DNA of 64,000 nt from Natranaerofaba carboxydovora (GTDB lineage Bacteria > Bacillota > Natranaerobiia > Natranaerobiales > Natranaerofabaceae): contig NZ_CP054394.1 in the NCBI RefSeq assembly GCF_022539405.1, positions 2,736,501 through 2,800,500 of the forward strand. Direction: 5' to 3'. Of the stretch, positions 7,715-16,565 are shown piece after piece; position 1 is the stretch's first letter, and the number at the start of each line of letters is the position of its first letter. The notes under the pieces are model-generated. The model was not told the DNA's origin. It searched no databases and saw only the letters and a list, made by a program, of their open reading frames with translations. The position numbers were made by a program, and so were the translations under genes.

Positions 7715-9235
7715 TTAGATAAACCCAAAATACTTAGCTTTGTCAAGACTGTTTGTGTAGAAGTAATGCTCGAATACTTTGGTAGCAACTTCCCTACTGT
7801 ATAGCCCGTTCTTAACATTTGGCCATTCTTCTATTTCGTCTATATCTATTACCGGTTTACGACCGGGGGCGAACTTTGCTCTGAAGGTTTCATAGTTTAG
7901 TACGGCTATACTTCCTGCTCTGTGTTGGCCTCCTGTGACCATGAAGGTGTACTCGTCACCTTTTTTGAGAAAGAACCCTAGTATATACCCATCTGGATGG
8001 ATCTCTGGTTGATAGCCTTCCCTTTCTATACTATGAAAAGCCTTAATAGTCCTATCAAATTCCTTTCGCCCGTAAGCTTCTGTCACAGGTCCAAAGTGCT
8101 GCCATACGTTTAGGTCCGGATTAAAGATCTCCAGCTTTCTGTATCTATAACCTGGCCCTTCCCAGGGTAGTTCTGGCCACCCTTTGTCTAGGGGAGGCAT
8201 TTTTTCATTCATATCAGGGAAGTAAACCTCCTGCAGACAGCTTGGGTGAAAGGTGTCGTAGTATTTTTTTAGCATGGAATTTTTGTATTCAAGTTGTTGT
8301 TCTTGGTCTTTTTCCCTCTCTTTCGTATACTGCCATAACAGCGCTGATAGATAGTGCCATCCTTTTGGAGAATAAGAAAAAGCTATCCTATCACAGCATT
8401 TATCAAGCTCTACTTCTACTATCATGCTGTTTGTGTCAAGGGATTCTAGCCCTTTTGGTACTACGTTTATATCTTTATCGATGCCTTTTTCAGTATCTTT
8501 ATTAACATCTTTGGTTTCCATTCCAACTTTTTGTTCTTCTACTATAGAGCTATACACAAGCATCTCCATCTCTTTTGGCTCACCTTTAAGGCTCTGGTTT
8601 AGTTTTAGCTCTCCTTTGAAGTTGATAGATGTCTTGATATTGTTAAATAGCTTGTCATATTTTTCTTTCTTTTTACTGCCTTTAGGCATATTAGTGCTAA
8701 GTTTCTTTGGCATCTGAAAGATGAACTGTTTTTTTGCCTTACTTGAAAGGCCTGTAATTATATTTTGAATTGTTTCAGGAGTCTTTTTCATAAACCAGGA
8801 GCTATCCTCTGGTAAGAATAATATCACATCAAAGTCAGGTAAGTTCTCTATATTCTCCTCACTCAAATCCTCTTCCATAAAGCCTGTCCTTGGTCCAAGT
8901 CTTGTGGCTTTTTTTAGCTTTTCTCTATCCTTGTCCATCCCCATGCTAAAGAAACCAAGATCTCCTATATTTCTTGATATTATCCCCTCACCGCACTTAA
9001 CCTCTAGTACATTCTTCGAAGAACCATCCAGAACTTCAAGGACTTTATCGTAGAGTCTTTTTCTTGCAAGGCGCTCTTCTGCTTTATGGGGTGCTTCCTC
9101 GGCAGGTAAGCTTTTTAGCTGACTCTTAAGGGGCATGAAGACCTCTTTTTTTATCTTCTCTGCCATAGAGAGCCACCTGTCAAGGCTTTTCTCCCCTGTT
9201 TCTTCTGTCTTATCTTTACCAGCCTCGTAGGGCAA
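7715..9235 (-). CDS. C-terminal part of the Maf-type gene: methyltransferase-like plus unknown C-terminal domain
   Basis: The frame is open well upstream of its apparent TTG start (9235). It reads back through YKYFLLPYEAG, HWFAKIKGTDF and DNYKLSYAEKA to about 9415, where it meets the Maf frame. It is therefore best seen as the second half of one gene of about 1,000 codons, split by one base. It holds a helical stretch, then a Rossmann methyltransferase-like region (about 75-190; VLEVKCGEGIISRNIGDLGF with MDKD, a degenerate SAM-binding motif I), then a C-terminal domain (about 330-506) rich in aromatics (WPELPWEGPGYRYRKLEIF, VTGGQHRAGSIAVLNY, FEHYFYTNSLDKAKYFGFI) that I do not recognise. By context it may modify flagellin glycans. 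Confidence 0.6.
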   Translation of the reverse strand: MPYEAGKDKTEETGEKSLDRWLSMAEKIKKEVFMPLKSQLKSLPAEEAPHKAEERLARKRLYDKVLEVLDGSSKNVLEVKCGEGIISRNIGDLGFFSMGMDKDREKLKKATRLGPRTGFMEEDLSEENIENLPDFDVILFLPEDSSWFMKKTPETIQNIITGLSSKAKKQFIFQMPKKLSTNMPKGSKKKEKYDKLFNNIKTSINFKGELKLNQSLKGEPKEMEMLVYSSIVEEQKVGMETKDVNKDTEKGIDKDINVVPKGLESLDTNSMIVEVELDKCCDRIAFSYSPKGWHYLSALLWQYTKEREKDQEQQLEYKNSMLKKYYDTFHPSCLQEVYFPDMNEKMPPLDKGWPELPWEGPGYRYRKLEIFNPDLNVWQHFGPVTEAYGRKEFDRTIKAFHSIEREGYQPEIHPDGYILGFFLKKGDEYTFMVTGGQHRAGSIAVLNYETFRAKFAPGRKPVIDIDEIEEWPNVKNGLYSREVATKVFEHYFYTNSLDKAKYFGFI

Positions 9236-9306
9236 AAGAAAGTATTTATAAAAATCAGTGCCTTTGATCTTAGCAAACCAGTGCTCTGCTTTTTCTTTTT
9301 CTCTAT

Positions 9307-10686
9307 TTATATTCTCATAGCACTCGGCGATGAACTTACAGTCCTGAAGGATCTTATTGATTGATTTTGTAAGATTAGCTTTTTCAGCGTAGGAGAGCTT
9401 ATAGTTGTCTTTTTCTTTTTAAGCTTATTAATGATGCTTTTTAGCTTTTCTTTGTCAAGGGAGTTTAGCTGTCCTTTGGAGTCTAGATTAAGTAGTCTAT
9501 CGAATTCTTCACTTCCTGGCTTTATCAAGTCTATCCCAAGGACATGGGAGAAGTACTTCTCCAGAGGTATATTAGCCGGAATCTTTCCTTTAAGGCTATC
9601 TTTATTATCTTCTTTTTCGCTGTTTTGGTCATTTGGGCTTTGGTTATCCTCAAACCACCTGCTAAAAGGATCAATAGGCAAAGTAAACTTAGCCCCACCA
9701 AAGCTTTTCACCCCTTCATAGGGTGATATAAGCCCAAATAATAGGGAGAGTTCTTTTTTATCTACCTTTTCTTTTAGTTTTTTGCCAAAGGTCTCTTCAA
9801 AATCTGCACCTATCCCGTCTTTTACCCTTAGGTAAACAAATTCAGGTGTGATATCATTATCTGCTAGTAGGTTAAAAGCTCCGTAGTCAGAGATAAGGAT
9901 AATTTTGTCCTGAAGGTTTTGCAGGTTTTTTAACCTCTCAAGTGTTTCTTCTTTGACCTCTCCCTGAAGGTCACTTTCGCTAACAAAGACATAGGAGGCA
10001 TGTTTGAAGCCCGTCTTTAGCTCATCAACTAGAGAAGATACTCCAGGGGAATATATGTACTCCTTGTAATTAGACCTGAAGTTTTTGTAGAGATCAGGTG
10101 CTTTTGGTTTCGGTTTTGATTTGGTCTTCTGGGCCTGTTTTTCTTTTAGTGCTTTTATGAAGCCTCTCCAGTAATCAGTGTATAGATTCTCATAGGAGGG
10201 TATGGCATTTAGATCAAGACCATCTGCCCTAAGCTCACTTAGCTTATCTAAAACCATCTCACCTGCTTCTTCTGGCTCACTTGATACTACAAAATATACT
10301 CTATCATCTATATATTCGCTTAAGTCCCTTGTCTCAAAAGCTTGTCTAATATTTTCTTTACTTAGTTCTACTATTATCACATTCTTGTCAGGATGATTTT
10401 TCTTAATTGCTTCAAGGTGATAGCCAAGGCCAAGGCCAAATAAGACAATATAATTATATTTATGATTAAGCCCTTCTACAAAGCGCTCTGCTTCTTTCTC
10501 CGGATTATAGCCGCTGTGTATCAGGACTTCTTTTCCTTCTTTTTTTTCTTTTAGAGAAGGGCTTTCATTCTTTGCATCGATTACTTCTCTATTCTCAGGT
10601 AGGGAAGTATCTTTTATCTCATTTGATAGCTCTGGAGAATTAATGGACATGGATTCAAGGTTTTTGTCTTTAATATTATCAGTCAT
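9307..10686 (-). CDS. Motility-associated factor (Maf/DUF115-type) flagellin glycosyltransferase, N-terminal part
   Basis: The N-terminal region (IHSGYNPEKEAERF, YIVLFGLGLGYHLEAI, NVIIVELSKENI) is typical of the Maf family, which transfers nonulosonic acids or related sugars to flagellin. The central DUF115 part (about 215-330) is weakly conserved and lacks a clear GPS motif. ATG 10686 is chosen because AGAAGGGGG precedes it, and the stop of the upstream gene lies between the two. After residue about 433 (INKLKKKK) the frame ends in an unrelated 37-residue tail (TTISSPTLKK...), while the minus-one frame continues with sensible sequence into the next ORF. The break is in an AAAAAGAAAAAG run at about 9409-9420. 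It lies next to a flagellin locus. Confidence 0.7.
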   Translation of the reverse strand: MTDNIKDKNLESMSINSPELSNEIKDTSLPENREVIDAKNESPSLKEKKEGKEVLIHSGYNPEKEAERFVEGLNHKYNYIVLFGLGLGYHLEAIKKNHPDKNVIIVELSKENIRQAFETRDLSEYIDDRVYFVVSSEPEEAGEMVLDKLSELRADGLDLNAIPSYENLYTDYWRGFIKALKEKQAQKTKSKPKPKAPDLYKNFRSNYKEYIYSPGVSSLVDELKTGFKHASYVFVSESDLQGEVKEETLERLKNLQNLQDKIILISDYGAFNLLADNDITPEFVYLRVKDGIGADFEETFGKKLKEKVDKKELSLLFGLISPYEGVKSFGGAKFTLPIDPFSRWFEDNQSPNDQNSEKEDNKDSLKGKIPANIPLEKYFSHVLGIDLIKPGSEEFDRLLNLDSKGQLNSLDKEKLKSIINKLKKKKTTISSPTLKKLILQNQSIRSFRTVSSSPSAMRI

Positions 10687-10690
10687 CTTT

Positions 10691-11281
10691 TTACCCCCTT
10701 CTCTCAGATAATATCTTGTCAAATTGATTCTTAAGGGCTTCTAGCTTTTCTATTAGTTCATATTCAAGGATATCTCCAAGGGATGTGTAGTCCTCTTTTT
10801 TTAGTGAATTAACTATCTGGCCAAAAACGTCCTGTAGGTCATCGACAAGTCCTTTTAGTTCAGCATCCTGAAGGGTTATCATAAGGCCGTTAGATGCCTG
10901 ATAGACCCACTCAAGGCTGTCTGTTAGTTGGATTATAGAGTCTTTGTCCGGGATGGTTCCTGTTTGAATGCTGTGGGCTATTTCTCTTGTGTATGAGATA
11001 AGTTTGTCTAGATAGTTAAGGATGGTATCTAAGGTCTCATTAACCAGGTCTTCCTGGGTGACTGATACCACTTCGACTGTCTCTACCCCTCCATCTGCAA
11101 TACTATCGTGAATTGAGTCAGGGTCTTTTATGATGTCAGGGTTATTCTCCCCGTCAAGGTATATATGTTTAACAAGTCTACCCTCCTGGTTCATCTCTGT
11201 TATGTACTCCTTAATCTTCTCGGCTATGTTATTTTCACTTATCCCTTCGGTGTAGGTGTTACCGTCTAATATAAGTTCCAT
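10691..11281 (-). CDS. Conserved-looking protein of unknown function upstream of the Maf gene
   Basis: The 196-residue protein has an N-terminal part of about 70 residues with alternating strands (MELILDGNTYTEG ... IYLDGENNPD ... GGVETVEVVSV) that could be a small beta-grasp-like domain. A helical C-terminal part (about 75-190) follows. No catalytic motif is visible. Its stop is two codons upstream of the Maf start (TAAAAAGATG), so the two are translationally coupled. Context suggests a role in flagellin glycosylation or filament assembly, but this is inference only. The ATG at 11281 has a GGAGG-type site. Confidence 0.6.
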   Translation of the reverse strand: MELILDGNTYTEGISENNIAEKIKEYITEMNQEGRLVKHIYLDGENNPDIIKDPDSIHDSIADGGVETVEVVSVTQEDLVNETLDTILNYLDKLISYTREIAHSIQTGTIPDKDSIIQLTDSLEWVYQASNGLMITLQDAELKGLVDDLQDVFGQIVNSLKKEDYTSLGDILEYELIEKLEALKNQFDKILSERRG

Positions 11282-11622
11282 TAAAAATATTTCCTCCCTT
11301 CAAAGTCTCGTTTATTTTGGCTTATCATGTTTTGCTTATTTGCTTAAAGCTTGCAAATCAAAGGCTCACCTATAGTATGTAGATAAATATTATAGTTAGC
11401 CTCATCAGCAAAATACCAAAAAACATTTTGTCTATTTATGTCTATTATACAGGTTAAGTAAGTCCTTTCCAAGTGGCGAAGTAACTCACCAATTATAGAT
11501 AACATGAATCTTGTCATTTTCCTTAGTTTAGCATAATTTAGAAAGATTATCACCAAATAGCTTTAGTTATCTCACTATCTTAAACTTTTTCAATATTTTT
11601 TAATTATTTTGTAAAAATAGTG
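11282..11622. other. Intergenic stretch with a decayed stem-loop copy
   Basis: No convincing gene. A 70-codon minus-strand frame (11344-11556) has unusual composition and no family resemblance. Around 11335-11375 ATTTGC / GCAAATCAAAGGCTC resembles the right half of the stem-loop elements at 12174 and 53996, but the outer stem is not complementary. Confidence 0.4.
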
Positions 11623-11649
11623 TAAAGTTTTTATTTTTCCTGCCGAAAT
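11623..11649 (+). promoter_or_regulatory. Sigma-D (sigma-28) type flagellar promoter upstream of csrA
   Basis: TAAAGTTT (11623-11630), whose TAAA is separated by 15 bases from GCCGAAAT (11642-11649), fits the sigma-D consensus TAAA-N15-GCCGATAW closely. It lies about 190 bases upstream of csrA and could also feed the flagellin gene downstream. Confidence 0.7.
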
Positions 11650-11835
11650 ATAAAGTAGGAAGAGAAAACCGAAAATAGATCCGTTATTTAATGGATAAGT
11701 ATGTCAGGGACGGTTTTTCTTTTCCGTACTAGTATCCTGCAGGAGGCAGGGACTGTTCGGTTAGTTTTAACCCGTCCATTTTTTATTTTGGTAGTATCTA
11801 GCGTTAAAAATAAATTATATGAGGAGATGAAGACT

Positions 11836-12033
11836 ATGCTGGTCATAGGCAGAAAACCAGGTGAGTATGTAATGATCGGTGACAACGTGAAGGTGAAGGT
11901 AATTAGAAGCGAACAGGGAGATCTAAGACTTGCTATAGAAGCACCAAAAGAAGTTAAGATCACCCGGGGCGAAATTTATGAGAAAGAACTAGCCCAAAAG
12001 AAAGTAGCACCGCTTACAAAAGAGATATCATAA
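11836..12033 (+). CDS. csrA: CsrA carbon storage regulator (first copy)
   Basis: The start ATG 11836 gives MLVIGRKPGEYVMIGD, the canonical CsrA N terminus; GAGGAG lies nine bases upstream. CsrA is a small homodimeric RNA-binding protein that binds GGA motifs in hairpin loops and at ribosome binding sites. In Firmicutes it represses translation of flagellin. This 65-residue copy keeps the VKVIRSEQGDLRLAIEAPKEVKITRGEIY core. It lies alone, 320 bases upstream of flagellin, behind a sigma-D promoter and without a neighbouring fliW. The second csrA at 22648 is in the fliW operon. Confidence 0.93.
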   Translation: MLVIGRKPGEYVMIGDNVKVKVIRSEQGDLRLAIEAPKEVKITRGEIYEKELAQKKVAPLTKEIS

Positions 12034-12094
12034 ATCAAGGTAAACTTATTAAGTCTAGTACGATAACAAATTAAAAAGATAGTTTTTCATCAGG

Positions 12095-12168
12095 GACGAG
12101 TCGATTATTAACTAATGCCGGTAAGGAGTACCGGTGGTTAATAATCCACTCGTCTATTTTTGTTTTTA
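12095..12168 (+). terminator. Long terminator hairpin behind csrA, with a GGA apical loop
   Basis: GACGAGT-GATTATTAAC pairs with GTTAATAATC-ACTCGTC (12095-12154), followed by a T-rich tract. The top of the hairpin is CCGGT (12118-12122) / ACCGG (12130-12134) enclosing AAGGAGT, a CsrA-type GGA loop. Confidence 0.75.
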
Positions 12169-12173
12169 ATGAA

Positions 12174-12250
12174 TTTATTTATGATGCCAACGCTCGTAAG
12201 AATTTGCAAAACAATCCAAATTAAAACTCGCTTATGGCATCATAAATAAA
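12174..12250. repeat. Structured stem-loop element, copy A
   Basis: A perfect 16-base inverted repeat (TTTATTTATGATGCCA at 12174-12189, complement at 12235-12250) encloses a 45-base core starting ACGCTCG and ending CTCGCTTA. An inner stem AATTTG/CAAATT is present. The core matches the element at 53996-54081 while outer and inner stems differ in compensating ways. Could be RNA or a repeat of mobile origin. Confidence 0.6.
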
Positions 12251-12304
12251 ATCTTAGATGTACTCTGGATAATAAGCCGCTAAGGCTTGTTATATAAAGA
12301 ATCA

Positions 12305-12344
12305 CCGTGGGAATGGATGCTCACGGACAAAAATTTCAAGGAGG
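12305..12344 (+). promoter_or_regulatory. CsrA-binding sites in the flagellin leader
   Basis: A hairpin CCGTG (12305-12309) / CACGG (12322-12326) exposes ATGGATG in its loop. A second GGA is in the ribosome binding site AAGGAGG (12338-12344), ten bases before ATG 12355. This two-site layout matches the known CsrA control of hag in Bacillus subtilis. Confidence 0.65.
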
Positions 12345-12354
12345 ATGATGAATA

Positions 12355-13917
12355 ATGAGTATGAGGATCAACACAAATGTAGAGTCGCTTAATGCGCACA
12401 GGAATTTACAAGGAACAAATAACAACATGAGGACCGCCCTTGAGAGACTATCAAGCGGCCTTAGAATCAACCGCGCTGCAGATGATGCGGCAGGATTAAC
12501 CATCTCTGAGAAGATGAGAGGGCAGATAAGCGGTCTTAATCAAGCCGTAAGAAACGCCCAGGACGGTATCAGCCTTATACAGACTGCAGAAGGTGCACTA
12601 GAGGAAACTCACAATATTCTGCAGAGAGTGAGAGAGCTTGCTGTTCAATCGTCTAACGACACTAACACCAATGAAGACCGCCAGGCAATCCAAGAAGAGG
12701 TAGACCAGTTAGCTGCTGAAATCACAAGGATTGCAGAGACAACAGAATTTAACACCCAGGAGCTACTAGATGGAACTTTTGATGGCATTTTCCATATAGG
12801 TGCTAATGCAGGACAGAATGTTGATCTAAGTGTGGATAACATGAGTGCCAATGACTTAGGGGTTGCTGATCGAGGTAACGCACAGTTTCAGCTAGAGATT
12901 GCGGATCATGATAATTTTGATGCAGGTGATACTCCTCTTGATGATACAGATGGTTACTATGAATTAGAAGTAGTAGATCACGGAGAGAGCATTAAAGTAG
13001 GCGATTATACTGACGATTTTTCTGGATATGCTCAGTATTCATTACAAGATGCTGATGGTACTGTATATGCTGTTAGCTCAGACGGCGAAGATTATTATTT
13101 CGTAGAATCTGATACCAGTTATACAATTGACCAACTAGCAGAAAAAGCAAAAACTGACAGTGCTGACGTAGATTTCTTTACTGGTACTGGTGAAGCAGTA
13201 GAATTTGATGAGCCTGTAACAAGTGGCGTAGTTAGTTTTGACGTAGTTGAAGCAGGCGATGATCATCAGTTGGAAAATATTAGAGCAACAGGAACGATTG
13301 AGTTTGAAGAAGGCATGAGCATGTCAAGTGGAGAGTATACTTATATAACTTCTGATGGGGATATCGAAGATGCAGCAGAAGAGGCAGGGTTACTTCCTGA
13401 CGGGGAGGGTATGTCTTCTGATTGGAAACATGGAGCATTAGTTAATGCAGATGGTGAACTTGTAGCTGTACAAAATAGCGAAAACGAATTTTTCTTAGCA
13501 GAAGAACTGAGTTTAACACAGGGTACTAGTGACGGGGGTAATGACCGCGTAGATCATGTATTTGAAACAGAACATTTTTCAGATGGAGACACAATAACTA
13601 TAGCCGCTGAGGGTGGAATTGACGTATCAAACCAAGCCGCAGCAGACAGCGCTATCTCTGTAATTGACAACGCCATCGATGCAGTGTCCTCTCAGCGTTC
13701 TGAATTAGGAGCCCTTCAAAATAGACTAGAACACACTATCTCTAACCTTGGAGTAGCCTCTGAAAACCTGACAGCTGCAGAGTCTAGAATTAGGGATGCT
13801 GATATGGCTAATGAGATGATGAACTTTACAAGGCTACAGATACTACAGGAAGCTGGTACTGCTATGATGGCTCAGGCCAACATGAATCCACAGTCAGTAC
13901 TTCAACTTCTAGGATAA
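12355..13917 (+). CDS. hag: Flagellin (first copy) with acidic central insert
   Basis: The 520-residue protein has conserved flagellin ends: N-terminal [20 protein letters not shown] ... [17 protein letters not shown] (about 1-170) and C-terminal [20 protein letters not shown] ... [20 protein letters not shown] ... [13 protein letters not shown] (about 430-520). These form the D0/D1 core of the filament. The middle (about 175-425) is very acidic, surface-exposed in other flagellins, and contains a module at about 225-300 ([20 protein letters not shown] ... [10 protein letters not shown]) that is also found in flagellin 2 and twice in FlgL. Translation is probably controlled by CsrA. It has its own terminator. 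A glycosylation gene lies upstream on the opposite strand. Confidence 0.95.
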   Translation: MSMRINTNVESLNAHRNLQGTNNNMRTALERLSSGLRINRAADDAAGLTISEKMRGQISGLNQAVRNAQDGISLIQTAEGALEETHNILQRVRELAVQSSNDTNTNEDRQAIQEEVDQLAAEITRIAETTEFNTQELLDGTFDGIFHIGANAGQNVDLSVDNMSANDLGVADRGNAQFQLEIADHDNFDAGDTPLDDTDGYYELEVVDHGESIKVGDYTDDFSGYAQYSLQDADGTVYAVSSDGEDYYFVESDTSYTIDQLAEKAKTDSADVDFFTGTGEAVEFDEPVTSGVVSFDVVEAGDDHQLENIRATGTIEFEEGMSMSSGEYTYITSDGDIEDAAEEAGLLPDGEGMSSDWKHGALVNADGELVAVQNSENEFFLAEELSLTQGTSDGGNDRVDHVFETEHFSDGDTITIAAEGGIDVSNQAAADSAISVIDNAIDAVSSQRSELGALQNRLEHTISNLGVASENLTAAESRIRDADMANEMMNFTRLQILQEAGTAMMAQANMNPQSVLQLLG

Positions 13918-13943
13918 TAATAATCACACAGTTAGACAATAAT

Positions 13944-13977
13944 AAGCCGGTCGGCGTTGCCGGCTGGCTTATTTTTT
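13944..13977 (+). terminator. Terminator of flagellin 1
   Basis: AAGCC...CGGC/GCCG...GGCTT hairpin (13944-13970) followed by ATTTTTT, 27 bases past the flagellin stop. Confidence 0.8.
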
Positions 13978-14011
13978 CATTAATTTATCATCAACTGCCC
14001 CAAGGATAACA

Positions 14012-15442
14012 ATGGAGGGGATGACATTGAGAATAGATGGTATTGTCTCTGGTCTTGATACCAGGGAAGTGGTAGAGCAGTTAATGGATATCGAGAGAAG
14101 ACAACCTCAGAGAATTGAGAGAGAGATAGAGACTGTAGAGAGTCAAAAAGACGCCTGGCGCGAAGTAAACAGTGCACTTTTGAGCTTTTCTAATACATTA
14201 TCTTCTCTTGGAGACAAGGATACTTTTGTCTCAAAAGATGCATCTAGCAGTGCAGATAATATTTCAGTCTCTGCCTCTAATAATGCTTCTGAGGGTAGCT
14301 ACAATATAGGAGTAGAGCAGGTAGCCACTGCCCACAGATTGTCTTCTGGAGATGAAGTAGAAGGAGAATTTGGCGAGGAATATGGCAGTGGAACAGGCAG
14401 GCTAATGATAGAGATAGACGGTAAAAAGTATGTCTTTTTGATAGAAGAGGAAAGTTCTCTTGAAGATGTAATGGATATGATTAATTCTAGTGATCTATTA
14501 TCAGAAGAAAGCGATGATGACTCAGTACCAGTAAGCGCAAGGATAATTGAAAATAGATTAGTTATCGAAGCTGATAAAACTGGTTTAAAGAACCAAGTCA
14601 CTTTATCTGATGATGATACAGGTGTATTAGACTGGTTAAGGCTAGATGAAGATACTAGATTTGAAAGTGAAGCAGAAGATGCAAGAATCTACATCGAGGA
14701 TATAGGTCAGACAATTACCCGAAGCGAAAACATCATAGATGATCTATTTGATGGTGTAAGTATTGATATAAGCGGGGTTAGTCTAGGAGAAGGTGAAAGC
14801 CTATCATCAAGGATAACGGTATCACAAGATACAGATAGAGCACTAGAAGCTGTAAGAGGTTTTGTTGAAGGTTATAACAAAGCTGTAGATCTTTTGAATA
14901 AGAAGGGATTTGTCGAAGCAGGTAGTAATGGTGATGTTCAATCTGGGACTCTTCAGGGAGAATCCCTTTTAAACAGTATTACAAGGAACATTAGGACTAA
15001 TGTTACAAATCCTGTATCTTTGGGAGATAACAATAATCTCTCTATAGGTAATATTGGTATACAGGTAGATAGGCACGGAGAGATGTCTTTGGATGAAGAT
15101 AAATTTCTAGAAGCCTTAAACGATAATGAAAAGCAGGTTAAAGAACTCCTTAGCGAAGACAAAGGTATCTCTGGTAGGGTTAAAAATTACTTGGACAATG
15201 TTACTTTTAGTGATAATGAGATAAGACATAGAAGTACTTTTCTAGATAACTCCTTTATAGGTAATAGAATAATTAACCTCAGAGGTAGCATTGATAGAAA
15301 AAACGATCAGATAGAACGCTTAGAAACAAGGATTGACAGGCGCGAGGAAAATCTTCTAAGGCAGTTTCAAAGGATGGAAGAAGCCTTTCAAAGAGTACAA
15401 TCCGAAAGTCAGTGGCTTTGGATGAGTTTTAATGACTTTTAA
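14012..15442 (+). CDS. fliD: Flagellar cap protein FliD (first copy)
   Basis: The N terminus LRIDGIVSGLDTREVVEQLM and the YNIGVEQVATAHRLSS segment (FliD_N), then the C-terminal domain (ALEAVRGFVEGYNKAVDLLN, LLNSITRNIRTNVTNPVSL, GMSLDEDKFLEAL) and the final coiled coil (INLRGSIDRKNDQIERLETR to the end) give a complete FliD of 476 residues. FliD forms the pentameric or hexameric filament cap that folds flagellin monomers. The start is ambiguous: ATG 14012 with AAGGA upstream, or TTG 14027 with GGAGGGG upstream. It is followed by flaG, so the flagellin 1-fliD-flaG set is self-contained. Confidence 0.93.
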   Translation: MEGMTLRIDGIVSGLDTREVVEQLMDIERRQPQRIEREIETVESQKDAWREVNSALLSFSNTLSSLGDKDTFVSKDASSSADNISVSASNNASEGSYNIGVEQVATAHRLSSGDEVEGEFGEEYGSGTGRLMIEIDGKKYVFLIEEESSLEDVMDMINSSDLLSEESDDDSVPVSARIIENRLVIEADKTGLKNQVTLSDDDTGVLDWLRLDEDTRFESEAEDARIYIEDIGQTITRSENIIDDLFDGVSIDISGVSLGEGESLSSRITVSQDTDRALEAVRGFVEGYNKAVDLLNKKGFVEAGSNGDVQSGTLQGESLLNSITRNIRTNVTNPVSLGDNNNLSIGNIGIQVDRHGEMSLDEDKFLEALNDNEKQVKELLSEDKGISGRVKNYLDNVTFSDNEIRHRSTFLDNSFIGNRIINLRGSIDRKNDQIERLETRIDRREENLLRQFQRMEEAFQRVQSESQWLWMSFNDF

Positions 15443-15459
15443 TTAAAGTTAAAAATGGG

Positions 15460-15849
15460 GTGGATATATTGCTTAACAATATATCAAGTAATAATTTAAT
15501 AGCTTCAAAAGATCTAGGTAGTACAAAAATTTTTGATGATACTAACAAAGCAGATACTAATAAAAGTGATATCAAAACAGAAAACCCTTCTAACTCACAA
15601 CAAACAAAAATAGCTCACGATGTACAAGATATAATAGACACTGAAGAAATTATCAGTGAACTTCAGTCAAATAAATTTATTAATAAGGGATTTGCCTATG
15701 AGATCCACGAGGGTACTAATAGAATAAGGGTAGAGATCATAAACCGAAGTAACAATGAAGTGATAAAAGAAATCCCTCCGGAAAAACTTCTTGATATTTT
15801 CGCTGGGATAAAAGAAAATATCGGTGCTTTTGTTGATAAAAAGTTATGA
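15460..15849 (+). CDS. flaG: FlaG family protein (first copy)
   Basis: The C-terminal half carries the FlaG signature: GFAYEIHEGTNRIRVEIINR, EVIKEIPPEKLLDIFAGIKE, NIGAFVDKKL. FlaG influences flagellar filament length. The N-terminal half (1-60) is polar, Ser/Asn/Lys-rich and poorly conserved, as usual. The start is GTG 15460 or TTG 15469; GGGGTGG fits TTG 15469. It is 17 bases after fliD and probably in the same transcript. Confidence 0.9.
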   Translation: MDILLNNISSNNLIASKDLGSTKIFDDTNKADTNKSDIKTENPSNSQQTKIAHDVQDIIDTEEIISELQSNKFINKGFAYEIHEGTNRIRVEIINRSNNEVIKEIPPEKLLDIFAGIKENIGAFVDKKL

Positions 15850-15954
15850 CATACTTAAATACTCTTTCTATACTCTAAATAAAAAACTAACACAATTCTA
15901 TCTATTCTTTCCACGTAAATTTTTTCCATCAAAATATATTAGAGAAGAAACTCT

Positions 15955-15987
15955 TATCCTCCGCGAAATTTGGAGGATATTTGTTTG
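15955..15987 (+). terminator. Terminator of fliD-flaG
   Basis: TATCCTCC (15955-15962) pairs with GGAGGATA (15972-15979), followed by TTTGTTTGTT. Confidence 0.7.
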
Positions 15988-16051
15988 TTGAAGTTTATTA
16001 TAATTATAACCTTTGCCGGTGGAAAAAAAGGATACGTCTCAATTTTTGCTC

Positions 16052-16294
16052 TTATATTTTCTCTATATCTTCAAAGATATCTTTCATTTCTTCATCACCA
16101 GTTCCTTCATACTCTTTTGCCTTTCTCTCAGCTTCCTCAATTATATTGTTAACTGCAGGTCTTACTTTTGCCTTCATTTTTTTAAATTCATCTATCAGCT
16201 GTTTCCCTGAATATCCTTTTTCAACAAGCTCTTTTAGAATTTCCTCAGAAAAATCAACATCTCCTTGTATTCGCTTTGAATTTAACTTATTCAT
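16052..16294 (-). CDS. Small hypothetical protein, antitoxin-like
   Basis: The 80-residue protein is charged and mostly helical (ILKELVEKGYSGKQLIDEFK, VRPAVNNIIEEAERKAKEYE). Size and composition fit an antitoxin, but no family is recognised and no partner toxin lies beside it. ATG 16294 is preceded by AAAGGAGTAG. It faces the small gene at 16566, with about 270 bases between. Both interrupt the flagellar region. Confidence 0.5.
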   Translation of the reverse strand: MNKLNSKRIQGDVDFSEEILKELVEKGYSGKQLIDEFKKMKAKVRPAVNNIIEEAERKAKEYEGTGDEEMKDIFEDIEKI

Positions 16295-16565
16295 AAACTT
16301 ACTACTCCTTTTTCTTTAAGTCGCTTCATTAGTATTTATAACTTCTATTTAAGTTCATTACTTCTTACTATTTACTTTTTGTTTTTTTGATTATACCATG
16401 AATCACAAGATTATCTAAATAATCAAAATACACGTCTTTCGAATTTACGCTAATAGGTTTATTCGTTTCGCTATAATATAACTTGATGTATGGTATAATA
16501 TATTTATAAAAGTAAAAAATACTGGAAAACTTAAGTTAGTACCATAAAGAAAGTGGGTGATGTAG

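Noticed and set aside
9405..9425. Programmed frameshift in the Maf gene
   Set aside because: The run is G-AAA-AAG, not a perfect X-XXY-YYZ heptamer, and no stop follows immediately; an indel in the run is more likely.
11344..11556. 70-codon minus-strand ORF between the Maf locus and csrA
   Set aside because: No family resemblance, no good ribosome binding site, and its 3' end overlaps a decayed stem-loop repeat; treated as non-coding.
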